Notes under the pieces: model-generated | What the model saw: the letters and a program-made list of their open reading frames with translations, nothing else | Database searches by the model: none | Told to the model about the DNA's origin: nothing | In this document: one piece after another, positions 53,695 through 64,000 of the stretch | Layout of the letters: each line of letters begins with the position of its first letter | Position numbering within the stretch: position 1 is the stretch's first letter | Origin: Methylomonas sp. ZR1 | Lineage (GTDB): Bacteria > Pseudomonadota > Gammaproteobacteria > Methylococcales > Methylomonadaceae | DNA: 64,000 nucleotides | Direction of reading: 5' to 3' | Assembly: GCF_013141865.1 (NCBI RefSeq) | Contig: NZ_RCST01000001.1 | Span: 2,728,001-2,792,000 of the forward strand | Program-made: the position numbers and the translations under genes

Positions 53695-54551
53695 GCCCTC
53701 CTGTCCGCTAACGCTTGTGCCAGTATATTTTTCAATTGCCCGCGCAAGGCAGCAATGTCGGCTTGCATGGTTTGGTATTGGGCCAGCAGTTGTTCGGGGT
53801 CGTGGATTTCCTGCTCGCCGACATGCGGGTTTTTGCAATCCAGGTTGTAGTTGCGGGCCTGGATGTCTGCCAGGCTGACTTGCCAGGCTTGCGGGTTTTC
53901 CACGCGCTGACTGAAACCATCCGCTTCACTGCCCCACCAGGCGGTCTCCGCCGCAAATTCTTCGATCTTCATCGGCTTGGTTTTGTTGTAGCTTTTGACG
54001 CCGGGCGGATAGGGGTGTTCGTAAAACCAGATGTTTTGGGTGGGCGTGCCTTTGCTGAAAAACAGCAAATTGGTTTTGATGCCGGTGTACGGCGCAAACA
54101 CGCCGTTGGGCATATCGCCGAACAAATGCCGTTCCTGGGCTTTGTTGAAATCGACGCCTTCCTGAATTTTGTTGATGACTTGCCGGATCAACTGGCCGGA
54201 TTTCATGTAGTTGTAGGCGTCTTCAAACACCGAACGGATGACGTAGGCGCGCTGGTCGCCGCCCTTGGCCGGCAGTTGCTGCAAGGAGGGGAACAGCTCG
54301 TTATCCAGGAACGATTTCAGCGCATCGCCGGTCATGCCTTCGGCATTGGCCGCCCAGTTACGCCAGCGGTACGGCTCCGGCAACGGCGATTGATAGTTGT
54401 CTTGCAATATCTCCCATTCGGTTTCGCGGTCGTCAAAGATTTTTAAAAACAACATCCACACCAATTGACTGAGGCGCTGGGCGTCGCCATCGACACCCAC
54501 ATCTTTGCGCATGATGTCTTGGATGGATTTAATGGTGGCGGAAATGCTCAT
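53691..54551 (-). CDS. hsdM: Type I R-M modification subunit HsdM with in-frame deletion of the catalytic core
   Basis: 286 residues versus roughly 480-540 usual. The N-terminal HsdM helical domain is normal to about residue 147 (VFEDAYNYMKSGQLIRQVIN, ERHLFGDM). It then jumps in frame to PNGVFAPYTGIKTNLLFF at 148, which normally lies about 200 residues later. The SAM-binding motif (DPACGTGGF type) and the catalytic NPPF-type motif are therefore gone. The junction is near 54110. The C-terminal helix (NPHVGEQEIHDPEQLL) is intact. It cannot methylate DNA. It still might tether HsdR and HsdS. Confidence 0.9.
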   Translation of the reverse strand: MSISATIKSIQDIMRKDVGVDGDAQRLSQLVWMLFLKIFDDRETEWEILQDNYQSPLPEPYRWRNWAANAEGMTGDALKSFLDNELFPSLQQLPAKGGDQRAYVIRSVFEDAYNYMKSGQLIRQVINKIQEGVDFNKAQERHLFGDMPNGVFAPYTGIKTNLLFFSKGTPTQNIWFYEHPYPPGVKSYNKTKPMKIEEFAAETAWWGSEADGFSQRVENPQAWQVSLADIQARNYNLDCKNPHVGEQEIHDPEQLLAQYQTMQADIAALRGQLKNILAQALADRRA

Positions 54552-54653
54552 AAATGGGGGCTTATCATGTCTGTTAAGAGGGATATTCTAAGGGTGGGTG
54601 GGCAAGTTTTTCTGCCCACGCGAATCGACTACAAAAATTATAAAAACCGGCGT

Positions 54654-57017
54654 TTACGCATACAGATGGGCTTCTAATTCTTGCAAAGCCGCCAGGTAGG
54701 CCGGCTTGCCGCCAAAGGCCGAGACCAGTTCACTGGCGGTACCCATGTTTTTGAACGGGTCCAGGGTGAGGATTTTGATGTCTTCAATATTTTCTATGCC
54801 GGTGTCGGCGTATTTTTCCAGCAGGGTTTCCAATACCTGGCGGGCCTGCCCGCCGTATTTGGCAAAGTAGTTACGCTTTTTGACCTGCTCGGCGCGCTCG
54901 CGACGGGTGAGCGGCGGTTGGTCAAAGGCGACGTGACAGATGAGATCGAAGGCGTCGAAATCCTTGCCGACTTCGTCAGCCAGCGGCTCCAGCAACAGGC
55001 CATGTTGTTCCAATTCTTGCAGGATGGCGGCTTTGCGTTCGGCTTTGGTCCAGCGGCGCAGGAAGTCATCGAGCGAGGCATAATCCTTGCGCACGGTGGA
55101 GCGCGTGTAATCCTTGAGCGATTCTGTGATCAGTTTGCCTTCCGGGCCGTAATACTGCACCCGTTCGGCAATCACATAGACGCTGACATCGCCGAGCACG
55201 TATTTTACTCGACGGTGTGGTTCGTCGTCGCCCTCGCCTGCTGAGGTATCGACGGTATTTTCGGTAGGTTCTGAATCGGGATGATCGGTTTCAGCGCCGG
55301 GATTGTCGTCCGGCGGCACGGGGGATGCGCCGCCTTCGGGCTGGTAAATCATCACCGGCTCGCCGTCGAAATCCTGGTCGGCAAACAGCTCGGTGGCTTT
55401 TTTGAAGTCCATGATGGTGAACCAGTATTTGTCGTAATCCTCGTTGATACGGGTGCCGCGACCGATGATCTGCTTGAACTCGGTCATCGATTTAATATGT
55501 TGATCCAGCACCACCAGTTTGCAGGTTTGCGCATCCACGCCGGTCGTCATCAGTTTGGAGGTGGTGGCGATGACCGGGTAACGCTGTTCGGGGTTGATGA
55601 AGTTATCCAGTTCGGCCTTGCCTTCGAGTTCATCGCCGGTAATGCGCATGACGTATTTGCGGCTTTCGTTGATTCGCTCCGGGTTCAGATTAACCAAGGC
55701 TTGGCGCATGCGCTCGGCGTGGTCGATGTCATCGCAAAACACGATGGTTTTGGCGTAAGGATCGGTGGCAGTCAGAAATTCGGTGATTTTCTTGGCGACC
55801 AGTTCGGTGCGTTTTTCCAGTACCAGGATGCGATCCATATCGATCTGGTTGTAAACCCGGTCTTCTATCAGTTGGCCATTTTTGTCGGTTTGACCTTTGC
55901 TGGGTCGCCAACCTTGCAGATCTTTGTCGATGTCGATGCGCACCACTTTGTAGGGCGCCAAAAAGCCATCTTCGATACCTTGTTTAAGGCTGTAGGTATA
56001 TACCGGTTCGCCGAAGTAAAAAATACTGGATACGTCTTTGGTTTCTTTGGGCGTGGCGGTTAAGCCGACATGGGTAGCCGAGGAAAAATAGGCCAGAATT
56101 TCGCGCCAGGCCGAGTCTTCTGCTGCGCTACCCCGATGGCATTCGTCGATGACAATCAAATCGAAAAAATCGGGAGAGAATTGTTTGTAGATATTTTGCT
56201 CTTCTTCGCTGCCGGTGACGGCTTGATATAAAGACAGGTAAATCTCGTAACTTTTATCGACCTGACGCTTGCTGATTTTGGTCATCGCCGCAGCAAACGG
56301 TTTGAAGTCGTTGTTTTTGGTTTGATCCACCAAGATGTTCCGGTCGGCTAAAAACAGGATGCGTTTTTTCGCGCCGGACTTCCATAGGCGCCAGATGATT
56401 TGGAATGCGGTGTAGGTTTTGCCGGTGCCGGTGGCCATCACCAGCAAGATGCGCTGCTGTTGTTTCGCTACCGCTTCAACCGTGCGGTTGATGGCATTGG
56501 CTTGATAATAACGCGGCGCGCGGCCGGTGCCGTCATCGTAGTACGGCATTTCTACAGTATGGCGAGCGGCGTCTGTCTCCAAGCCTTTCCATTGGCAATA
56601 ACGCCGCCACAGTTCGGCCGGCGACGGGAAGGCGTCCAGCGCCAGCCATTGCTCGGTCTTGTCGGACAGTCCGGTGCGATCATGCATCAGAAAGCCGTCG
56701 CCATTGGAACTGAATACGAACGGCACGCTGAGAGTTTCGGCATAACTTAGCGCTTGCTGCATACCGGCACCCACACTGAGGCTGTTGACCTTGGCCTCAA
56801 TGACGGCCAGTGGCATATTCGCTTGATGGTAGAGGATGTAATCCGCGCGTTTTTGTTCACCGCGCGTATGCAGTTTGCCGCGCACGATAATGCGGCCTTT
56901 GGTGAAACCGACTTCTTCCCGAATCTGGCTGAGCAAATCCCAGCCGGCGGCCGTTAGGGCCGGCGTGATAAATTTGCTGCAGATGTCACGTTCGCTGAGG
57001 TTTTTTTTGTTATTCAT
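54654..57017 (-). CDS. hsdR: Type I restriction endonuclease subunit HsdR
   Basis: 787 residues, apparently full length. N-terminal nuclease (about 55-80: RADYILYH and VIEAK), Walker A ATGTGKTY near 198, DECHRGS near 290, TATPKE near 318, and the C-terminal helicase lobe with TTGVDAQTC and QIIGRGTRI. An acidic linker about 585-620 precedes the C-terminal assembly helices. HsdR cuts and translocates unmodified DNA as part of R2M2S. No disabling mutation is visible, although HsdM here has lost its methyltransferase. Confidence 0.93.
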   Translation of the reverse strand: MNNKKNLSERDICSKFITPALTAAGWDLLSQIREEVGFTKGRIIVRGKLHTRGEQKRADYILYHQANMPLAVIEAKVNSLSVGAGMQQALSYAETLSVPFVFSSNGDGFLMHDRTGLSDKTEQWLALDAFPSPAELWRRYCQWKGLETDAARHTVEMPYYDDGTGRAPRYYQANAINRTVEAVAKQQQRILLVMATGTGKTYTAFQIIWRLWKSGAKKRILFLADRNILVDQTKNNDFKPFAAAMTKISKRQVDKSYEIYLSLYQAVTGSEEEQNIYKQFSPDFFDLIVIDECHRGSAAEDSAWREILAYFSSATHVGLTATPKETKDVSSIFYFGEPVYTYSLKQGIEDGFLAPYKVVRIDIDKDLQGWRPSKGQTDKNGQLIEDRVYNQIDMDRILVLEKRTELVAKKITEFLTATDPYAKTIVFCDDIDHAERMRQALVNLNPERINESRKYVMRITGDELEGKAELDNFINPEQRYPVIATTSKLMTTGVDAQTCKLVVLDQHIKSMTEFKQIIGRGTRINEDYDKYWFTIMDFKKATELFADQDFDGEPVMIYQPEGGASPVPPDDNPGAETDHPDSEPTENTVDTSAGEGDDEPHRRVKYVLGDVSVYVIAERVQYYGPEGKLITESLKDYTRSTVRKDYASLDDFLRRWTKAERKAAILQELEQHGLLLEPLADEVGKDFDAFDLICHVAFDQPPLTRRERAEQVKKRNYFAKYGGQARQVLETLLEKYADTGIENIEDIKILTLDPFKNMGTASELVSAFGGKPAYLAALQELEAHLYA

Positions 57018-57158
57018 TTTCGGGAAAAATCCTTGTAAACCTTTGAATAAGTCCTGACTCGCCGCTGATGAAAATATCCCTGTACCTAAAACTGCAACCT
57101 CAAGTTTGGCTGAGTCTGAAGCGCTGAATATTATCTTAAAATCCCTACGACGTGCTGT

Positions 57159-57505
57159 GTGGGTGGCTGCGCGCTAGAGGCAGTGGCAAAGCATAGGCTA
57201 TTCACATGGAAACAATCAACGGTTTTGCCAAGCCACGCAATTGCCTTCATCGCTCGCTTGGACGACTCTAACTTCGGCATTCTAAATTCACGCTTTCACG
57301 AATTATGGGCTTTAGAGCAACTGCGAGGTGCGATTAGCGCATTATCCACTGCTAAAAAGCTCGCTGTGTAGTATGGCCTTTGTGAAAACCCGGCAGAAAG
57401 TCTTGGTGGCCGCAAATTGGAAGATGATTTCAATGTGCTGCACGATATCGATACGTTTGATCCGTTTCTTGAGTCAATATGCGATGACTTACAGCCCGCC
57501 ATGTA
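57159..57505 (+). pseudogene. Remnant of a DNA methyltransferase/restriction-type gene
   Basis: The frame from about 57180 translates to VAKHRLFTWK, then FIARLDDSNFGILNSRFHELWAL, which is the signature end region of large type IIG/BREX-type DNA methylases. It then degrades. A second frame (57371-57505) reads GLCENPAESLGGRKLEDDF and ends DDLQPAM, which looks like coding remnant of the same or another gene. No full gene remains in this 617-base gap between hsdR and hicA. Confidence 0.6.
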
Positions 57506-57599
57506 ATCCGGCGGCCCTTTGAAATCGAGTGACTTAGAAATCGATGATTAGTGATTCATTACATCCCAAGAAGATTCCAATACCAAAGGGAGTGCCGAC

Positions 57600-57627
57600 T
57601 TGTCAGCCACCCCATGGTGGTTATAAT
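57600..57627 (+). promoter_or_regulatory. Promoter of hicAB
   Basis: TTGTCA (57600-57605), 16-base spacer, TATAAT (57622-57627), seven bases before the hicA ATG. The near-leaderless spacing is usual for tightly autoregulated toxin-antitoxin operons. Confidence 0.65.
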
Positions 57628-57634
57628 ACACACC

Positions 57635-57820
57635 ATGAATAGCAGGCAACTAATCAAGCTACTTGAAGATGATGGGTGGACGCTGCGTAGCGTTAAAGGC
57701 AGTCATCACATCTTTGTTCACCCGGTTAAGCCGGGGCATTTGACGGTGCCGCATCCAAAGAGCGATTTAGGCAAAGGGTTGGTAAACAAGCTGTTAAAAC
57801 AAGCGGAGTTGAAGGTATGA
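57635..57820 (+). CDS. hicA: HicA-type mRNA interferase toxin
   Basis: 61 residues from ATG 57635 (NSRQLIKLLEDDGW). HicA fold with catalytic His in KGSHHIFVHP (His24/25), and VPHPKSDLGKGLVNKLLKQA. A dsRBD-like small ribonuclease cleaving mRNA. It overlaps hicB by four bases; a promoter lies directly upstream. An apparently intact system in the defence island. Confidence 0.93.
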   Translation: MNSRQLIKLLEDDGWTLRSVKGSHHIFVHPVKPGHLTVPHPKSDLGKGLVNKLLKQAELKV

Positions 57821-58212
57821 GATTTTTTGTTGCGATAGAACCAGGTGATGAGGATCATGCTTTTGGCGTAGTGGTGCCCGATTTGCCGGGTTGCTTTTCG
57901 GCAGGCGACACCCTGGACGAGGCATTCGAAAACGCGAAAGAAGCCATTGATCTATGGTGCGAAACAGTTATCGAAGATGGTGCAATGATTCCACCCGGCA
58001 AAACGCTAGCGGAACACCAAGCAAACCCAGAATTTGCCGGATGGGTGTGGTCTATCGTAGAAGTGCCGGTAGAACGGTATTTAGGCCCCGCCGAGAAGAT
58101 CAATATTACATTGCCTAAGCTGTTGCTGACTCGTATTGACGAATACGCCAAAGCTCATGGCGCTACCCGTTCCGGATTCTTGGCTCAAGCCGCGCGGCAG
58201 GCGATGCGTTAA
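57817..58212 (+). CDS. hicB: HicB-type antitoxin
   Basis: 131 residues. N-terminal partial RNase H-like fold with GVVVPDLPGCFSAGDTLDEAFENAKEAI, and a C-terminal ribbon-helix-helix (INITLPKLLLTRIDEYAKAHG and SGFLAQAA). It neutralises HicA and probably represses the pair. Overlaps hicA by four bases. Confidence 0.93.
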   Translation: MRFFVAIEPGDEDHAFGVVVPDLPGCFSAGDTLDEAFENAKEAIDLWCETVIEDGAMIPPGKTLAEHQANPEFAGWVWSIVEVPVERYLGPAEKINITLPKLLLTRIDEYAKAHGATRSGFLAQAARQAMR

Positions 58213-58311
58213 GCCTTATCCTTGTTTTCGGAACGGTATCACTTGAGCCCCGGCCGTCAAGCTATCAAGGTAATCAACCCAGCTCTACATCCGCCGCCGC
58301 TCTTCTAGGTA

Positions 58312-59045
58312 TTACCATCGATTATAGGCAGCCCTTACCTGGTCAAATGGAGTCTGAGCCAATTGTCGTTCAATAGCATCCGGTGACCAACCTTGTTCAT
58401 TTAGCAGGGTTGATGCCGTGGTTCTGAAGCCGTGCGCTGTCATCACGTCTGAATCATAACCTAACGATTTAAGTGCCGTTCTGATAGTGTTATCCGACAT
58501 TGGCCGTCCATCGCCCCGACTTGACGGAAAGACATACTGGCCGCCACCCGTGAGCGGTTGGACGGCTTCCAGTAAGTCAACAGCTTGGTTTGATAGCGGC
58601 ACGATATGATGAAAGTCTGTTTTAGACACATAGGGCCGCCATTCCCGCGCCACTAGGTCAACATCAGCCCAAAGCATTTGTCGGATTTCGCCGGGCCGTT
58701 GAAACATTAGAGGCGAAAGCCTGAACGCCGATTGCACAACAAAGGTTCCCTGATAGTTTCTTATATCCCTGAGCAATTGCGCCACAAGTTTTGGGTCGAT
58801 GATTGCAACTCGGTGTTTAACCTTTTGCGCAGGTATCTGTTTGGCGACGGATTGCGCCGGGTCGTAGTCGGTAAAGTTGTGGACAATCGCATAAGCAAAG
58901 ATCGAACTGATTTTAGCGTGGAGCCGGTGGGCCGTTTCAAGCTGCCGTTTATCAACATCGGCTTTAGCACTGCCAATATTTCAGACGATTTGACTTCCTT
59001 GATTGGCTTATTCCTTAACCGCCATTTTGTTACCTTTTTTCAGGC
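58312..59045 (-). pseudogene. Frameshifted, truncated tRNA-type (P4-like) integrase
   Basis: Tyrosine recombinase remnant. In the larger frame: SAFRLSPLMFQRPGEIRQMLW with the first catalytic Arg, AHGFRTTASTLLNEQGW (HxxR), and IERQLAQ, where the usual second His (LAH) is Gln. It stops at AAYNRW before the catalytic Tyr. The upstream half reads ETAHRLHAKISSIFAYAIVH in the same frame, but RNKPIKEVKSSEILAVLK in another, so there is a frameshift near 58955-58965. The N-terminus is missing. It lies next to tRNA-Leu, its likely integration site. Confidence 0.85.
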
Positions 59046-59103
59046 ACTATAGGCTCGGTAGCAAAAAAGTAATATTTTTAGTTGTATATGTCGCTGGACA
59101 ATA

Positions 59104-59138
59104 AAAAACCCGCTAAGCCAGATAACTTACGGGTTTTT
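59104..59138 (-). terminator. Terminator after tRNA-Leu
   Basis: AAAAACCCG-C-TAAG pairs with CTTA-CGGGTTTTT; near-perfect stem with one bulged base, T-run on both strands. It ends the secG-tRNA-Leu transcript, 32 bases beyond the tRNA. Confidence 0.85.
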
Positions 59139-59169
59139 GTACTTCTTTGGATTTCTTAAAATCCTTGTT

Positions 59170-59254
59170 TGGTACCGACGGGCGGACTTGAACCGCCACG
59201 ACTTGCGTCACCACCCCCTCAAGATGGCGTGTCTACCAATTTCACCACGTCGGC
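59170..59254 (-). tRNA. tRNA-Leu (anticodon GAG)
   Basis: 85 bases, with encoded CCA. The acceptor stem GCCGACG pairs with CGTCGGT (one G-U), D-arm GTGAAATTGGTAGAC, anticodon stem CCATC/GGTGG with loop TTGAGGG, a long class II variable arm and the T-loop GGTTCAAGTCC. The GAG anticodon is at 59218-59220. It lies directly after secG, as in other gammaproteobacteria, and at the edge of the defence island. Confidence 0.97.
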
Positions 59255-59270
59255 TTTATTTGTTGCTAAC

Positions 59271-59672
59271 TTATTTTGCCGCTGGCTTTTCGACTTCTTT
59301 AATAGCCGGCGCTGCAGGCAAAGTCGCATCCTGGATCGGCAAGCTGCCGTCTGCCGGCATGCCTTGCGTTAACGGTACATCAGACTTAACGGGTTCAGCA
59401 GCAGGTGTCGAATCCAATATGACGTCGGTTTTTTTACCTTGATAGCCGCTTAAGACGGCCAAGCCTAAGCTGGTAATAAAAAATAAGGTGGCGAAAATAG
59501 CCGTGGTTCTGGACAAAAATGAGGCAGAACCTTGCGCGCCGAATACCGAACCGGACGCGCCGCCGCCAAAAGTCGCGCCTGCATCAGCGCCTTTTCCTTG
59601 TTGCATCAGGACTAAGCCAACGATGCCTATACCCAGAAAGATGTGAATAATTATTATAATTTGGTACAACAT
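59271..59672 (-). CDS. secG: Preprotein translocase subunit SecG
   Basis: 133 residues. Two membrane helices (IIIIIHIFLGIGIVGLVLM and TAIFATLFFITSLGLAVLS) around the SecG loop QQGKGADAGATFGGGASGSVFG. A Pro/Ala-rich cytoplasmic tail follows. Auxiliary SecYEG subunit. It lies between tpiA and tRNA-Leu. Confidence 0.96.
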   Translation of the reverse strand: MLYQIIIIIHIFLGIGIVGLVLMQQGKGADAGATFGGGASGSVFGAQGSASFLSRTTAIFATLFFITSLGLAVLSGYQGKKTDVILDSTPAAEPVKSDVPLTQGMPADGSLPIQDATLPAAPAIKEVEKPAAK

Positions 59673-59693
59673 AAAGACCTTAATCGGATGAAA

Positions 59694-60440
59694 CTAAACC
59701 GAATGGCAAATTTGTAGGAAGCCTTTTGCATCCAGCGATGCGCCACCCACCAAACCACCATCAATGTCGGGCATCGCAAACAAGCCTTTTGCATTATCTG
59801 GCTTGACGCTACCGCCGTATAAAATTTGTACTTTTTCAGCGATTACCGGATTTCTATCGGCAATCCGTTGACGAATATACTTGTGTACTTCTTGCGCTTG
59901 CTCGTCGGTCGCCACTTTGCCGGTGCCGATAGCCCAAACCGGTTCGTAAGCGATGACAGCCGTTTCAAACGCTTCGATGCCTGCGGCGGCAATCACAGCG
60001 TCCAGTTGCTCGTCAACCACTTGGAAGGTTCTGTCTTGCTCACGCTCTTCCAGGGTTTCACCAACGCACAGCACAGGCACTACACCTTTGCTCAAGGCTT
60101 GGCAAAAACGTTTGGCGACCGATTCGTTAGTATCGCCGTAGTAGCTGCGACGCTCGGAGTGACCCACCAATGCATATTTGCAGCCGACTTCGCTCAGCAT
60201 TGCTGCTGATACTTCTCCGGTATAAGCACCGGATGCTTGGTCGGCAACATTTTGCGCGCCCAATGCGATAGGGGATGCAGCCAATACGTTACGAATATCT
60301 GACAAATAGACGAAAGGAACGCAAACCGCGACTTCCTGCTGAACGTCACCTAGACCATCAGCCAAAGCTTGAGCAAGTTTTTGCCCATCTTCCCGAGAGC
60401 CGTTCATTTTCCAGTTACCCATAATCAAAGACCGACGCAT
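59694..60440 (-). CDS. tpiA: Triose-phosphate isomerase
   Basis: 248 residues. GNWKMNGS near 8, catalytic His in LVGHSERRSY near 95, catalytic Glu in VIAYEPVWAIGTGK near 167, and LYGGSVKPDNA. Interconverts dihydroxyacetone phosphate and glyceraldehyde-3-phosphate in the cytoplasm. The tpiA-secG order after glmM is conserved in gammaproteobacteria. Confidence 0.98.
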   Translation of the reverse strand: MRRSLIMGNWKMNGSREDGQKLAQALADGLGDVQQEVAVCVPFVYLSDIRNVLAASPIALGAQNVADQASGAYTGEVSAAMLSEVGCKYALVGHSERRSYYGDTNESVAKRFCQALSKGVVPVLCVGETLEEREQDRTFQVVDEQLDAVIAAAGIEAFETAVIAYEPVWAIGTGKVATDEQAQEVHKYIRQRIADRNPVIAEKVQILYGGSVKPDNAKGLFAMPDIDGGLVGGASLDAKGFLQICHSV

Positions 60441-60494
60441 TACATCCTCCGAGCTAAATAAGACCGCATATAATATCGAGTTAAGCCTTTTAGT

Positions 60495-61835
60495 TCAAGC
60501 CGGAATAGCTTTCTTGACATCGGCCGCCAGTTGGTTGGCAAACTTGACCACCTCGTCTTGATCTACACCTTCCACCATCACTCGGATCAATGGCTCGGTG
60601 CCGGAGGATCGCAGCAACACTCTACCTCGTTCACCCAGTTTTTTCTCTACTGCGTCCACGGCTTTTTTGATGCTGTCGATCTCTTCGATTTTGACTTTTT
60701 TATCGGTTTTGACGTTAATCAGCACTTGCGGGTATTTGCTCATACCGGATTTAAGCTCGTTCAGGCTTTTGCCGGTACGTTGCATTTCCGCCAACACTTG
60801 TAAGGCGGAAACAATACCGTCGCCCGTGGTGGTTTTATCCAGACAGATAATATGTCCGGAGCCTTCGCCACCGAGCATACCTTTGTGCTCAGATAACATT
60901 TCCATCACATAGCGGTCGCCTACTTTGGCGCGCAGCAGAGGCACGCCGACGGCTTTCAGCGCATGCTCCATGCCAAGGTTTGACATCAGTGTACCAATCA
61001 CGGGCCCAAACAATTTGCCTTCTTCCAAACGTGATTTGGCAATGATGTAAATCAACTCGTCGCCATCGACAATTTCACCTTTGTGATCGACCATGATAAT
61101 CCGGTCGCCGTCGCCATCCAGCGCTATTCCCAGATCGGCGCGGAATTCCAGCACTTTGGCAGCCAGATTTTCCGGCTTGGTAGCACCGCATTCGTCGTTA
61201 ATGTTCAAACCGTCCGGGTCGGCACCGATGGTGACAACTTCGGCTCCCACTTCGCTGAAAACATGCGGTGCGATGTGGTAGGTCGCACCGTTGGCACAAT
61301 CGATAACAATCCGCATGCCTTTAAAATCCAAATGCGGCGGCACGGTTGCCTTGCAAAACTCAATATAACGCCCGGCCGCATCGCTGACCCGTTTGGCTTT
61401 ACCCAGTTTTGCCGATTCCACCGTAGTCATCGGCGCATCCAGATACTGTTCGATCTGGTGCTCCACGTCATCCGGCAATTTGGCGCCATCCACCGAGAAA
61501 AACTTGATACCGTTGTCATAGTACGGATTGTGAGAAGCACTGATGACAATGCCGGCTTTTGCTCTCAAAGTACGAGTCAAGTAGGCAATACCAGGCGTGG
61601 GCATAGGCCCCAATAAACGGGTATCCACACCCGCCGCCGACAACCCAGCTTCCAACGCTGATTCGAACATATAGCCGGAAATGCGCGTGTCCTTGCCCAC
61701 CAACACGAAACCACTGCCTTCCTTGGCAAAGACTCTGCCTGTCGCCCAGCCCAGTTTTAGCATGAAGTCGGCAGTAATGGGGTACTCACCGACTTTGCCG
61801 CGGATACCGTCAGTGCCAAAATATTTTTTTGCCAT
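60495..61835 (-). CDS. glmM: Phosphoglucosamine mutase
   Basis: 446 residues from ATG 61835 ([12 protein letters not shown]); a TTG two codons upstream is less likely. The active-site phosphoserine is in [11 protein letters not shown] near 102, Mg site DGDGDR near 243, and the sugar-binding GGEGSGH near 326. It makes glucosamine-1-phosphate for peptidoglycan and lipopolysaccharide. folP, usual between ftsH and glmM, is absent. Confidence 0.97.
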   Translation of the reverse strand: MAKKYFGTDGIRGKVGEYPITADFMLKLGWATGRVFAKEGSGFVLVGKDTRISGYMFESALEAGLSAAGVDTRLLGPMPTPGIAYLTRTLRAKAGIVISASHNPYYDNGIKFFSVDGAKLPDDVEHQIEQYLDAPMTTVESAKLGKAKRVSDAAGRYIEFCKATVPPHLDFKGMRIVIDCANGATYHIAPHVFSEVGAEVVTIGADPDGLNINDECGATKPENLAAKVLEFRADLGIALDGDGDRIIMVDHKGEIVDGDELIYIIAKSRLEEGKLFGPVIGTLMSNLGMEHALKAVGVPLLRAKVGDRYVMEMLSEHKGMLGGEGSGHIICLDKTTTGDGIVSALQVLAEMQRTGKSLNELKSGMSKYPQVLINVKTDKKVKIEEIDSIKKAVDAVEKKLGERGRVLLRSSGTEPLIRVMVEGVDQDEVVKFANQLAADVKKAIPA

Positions 61836-61860
61836 ACTCAATTTCTCTTAACTAAATCCC

Positions 61861-61887
61861 AAAAAAAAGAGAGGCCGGAGCCTCTCT
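61861..61887 (-). terminator. Terminator downstream of ftsH
   Basis: Stem AGAGAGGC/GCCTCTCT with a 4-base loop, followed on the minus strand by eight Ts. It separates ftsH from glmM. Confidence 0.92.
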
Positions 61888-61906
61888 CGCTTTTGCCGTT
61901 ACAGCA

Positions 61907-63826
<1,920 letters not shown>

Positions 63827-63946
63827 ATCGCTCAAGTTACGCGCTCCGGCCTGGAATGGCCTCAAAATTTAAAAACCGAGTAATTGTATCAGGACTACTC
63901 GCATCCCACCGCCATCATAGCCCTATGAACGGCGACTTTCGCAGTT

Positions 63947-64000
63947 TTATTTAAAACCTTTCGCCAAAATATACACTTCGTTACTTCTGGGCCGCGAAGC
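63947..64000 (-). CDS. rlmE: 23S rRNA methyltransferase RlmE, C-terminal end
   Basis: Only the last 17 codons and stop are inside the window: ASRPRSNEVYILAKGFK. The pattern SR-SxEVYxLxKGFK is the typical RlmE (FtsJ) C-terminus, and the gene order rlmE-ftsH is conserved in gammaproteobacteria. 121 bases separate it from the ftsH start. Confidence 0.82.
   Translation of the reverse strand, partial: ASRPRSNEVYILAKGFK

Noticed and set aside
50494..59195. 11-base match GACTTGAACCG at 50494-50504 and in tRNA-Leu (59185-59195), as possible attachment sites of the island.
   Set aside because: The shared bases are the universally conserved T-loop region; attachment repeats are normally longer and include the tRNA 3' end.

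Overview
The window looks like a chromosomal segment of a gammaproteobacterium. The best guess is a Methylomonas-type methanotroph (Methylococcaceae). This is inferred from three things: the gene orders rlmE-ftsH-glmM-tpiA-secG-tRNA-Leu and hrcA-grpE-dnaK-dnaJ-dapB, the crowd of TonB-dependent receptors and HupE/UreJ-type metal permeases, and a VPLPA-CTERM exported protein. No methane oxidation gene is in the window, so the genus is an inference.

Layout. 1-5.1 kb: a large hybrid sensor kinase (5' end outside the window) overlapping a REC-HD-GYP c-di-GMP phosphodiesterase. 5.3-12.8 kb: housekeeping and small genes (TPR protein, DUF2288, DoxX, cupin, RhlE, PilZ, RapA, NUDIX). 12.8-19.6 kb, minus strand: the heat-shock operon hrcA-grpE-dnaK-dnaJ-dapB with a CIRCE operator before hrcA. 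A three-gene toxin-antitoxin-like cassette (DUF4160, DUF2442, antitoxin-like) and four palindromic units separate dnaK from dnaJ. 19.9-20.4 kb: a 44-residue membrane protein with its own strong ribosome-binding site and terminator, then a glycine-zipper protein.

20.7-42.9 kb is a metal and tetrapyrrole uptake region. (a) A four-gene operon encodes a MotA/TolQ/ExbB-like channel, a DUF2149 protein, a membrane-anchored periplasmic CobN/HmuS-like chelatase and a TonB receptor; it resembles Bacteroidetes hmu loci. (b) A NikR-headed run encodes NikR, a HupE with a 270-residue extension, a TonB receptor and a second HupE/UreJ protein; it is probably a nickel or cobalt uptake regulon. (c) A divergent plus-strand cluster encodes membrane proteins, a CopC-like protein lacking the usual copper ligands, and a c-type cytochrome lipoprotein. 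(d) A lipoprotein, a two-component system, a FecA-like receptor and HupE follow on the minus strand.

43.2-50.4 kb: class II fructose-bisphosphate aldolase; an operon of di-haem peroxidase, PAS kinase and sigma54 activator; then a VPLPA-CTERM protein behind a near-consensus sigma54 promoter with a paired upstream inverted repeat; and a double-glycine-leader peptide carrying an SLNPQPLPP motif.

50.9-59.1 kb is a decaying defence island ending at tRNA-Leu(GAG). It holds a type I restriction-modification locus whose HsdM has lost its methyltransferase core by in-frame deletion, a truncated DUF1016 nuclease, a second DUF4160/DUF2442 pair, an hsdS with a palindromic repeat in its linker, a DNA-methylase remnant, an intact hicAB pair and a frameshifted tRNA-type integrase. 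59.2-64 kb: the conserved block tRNA-Leu, secG, tpiA, glmM, ftsH and the tail of rlmE.
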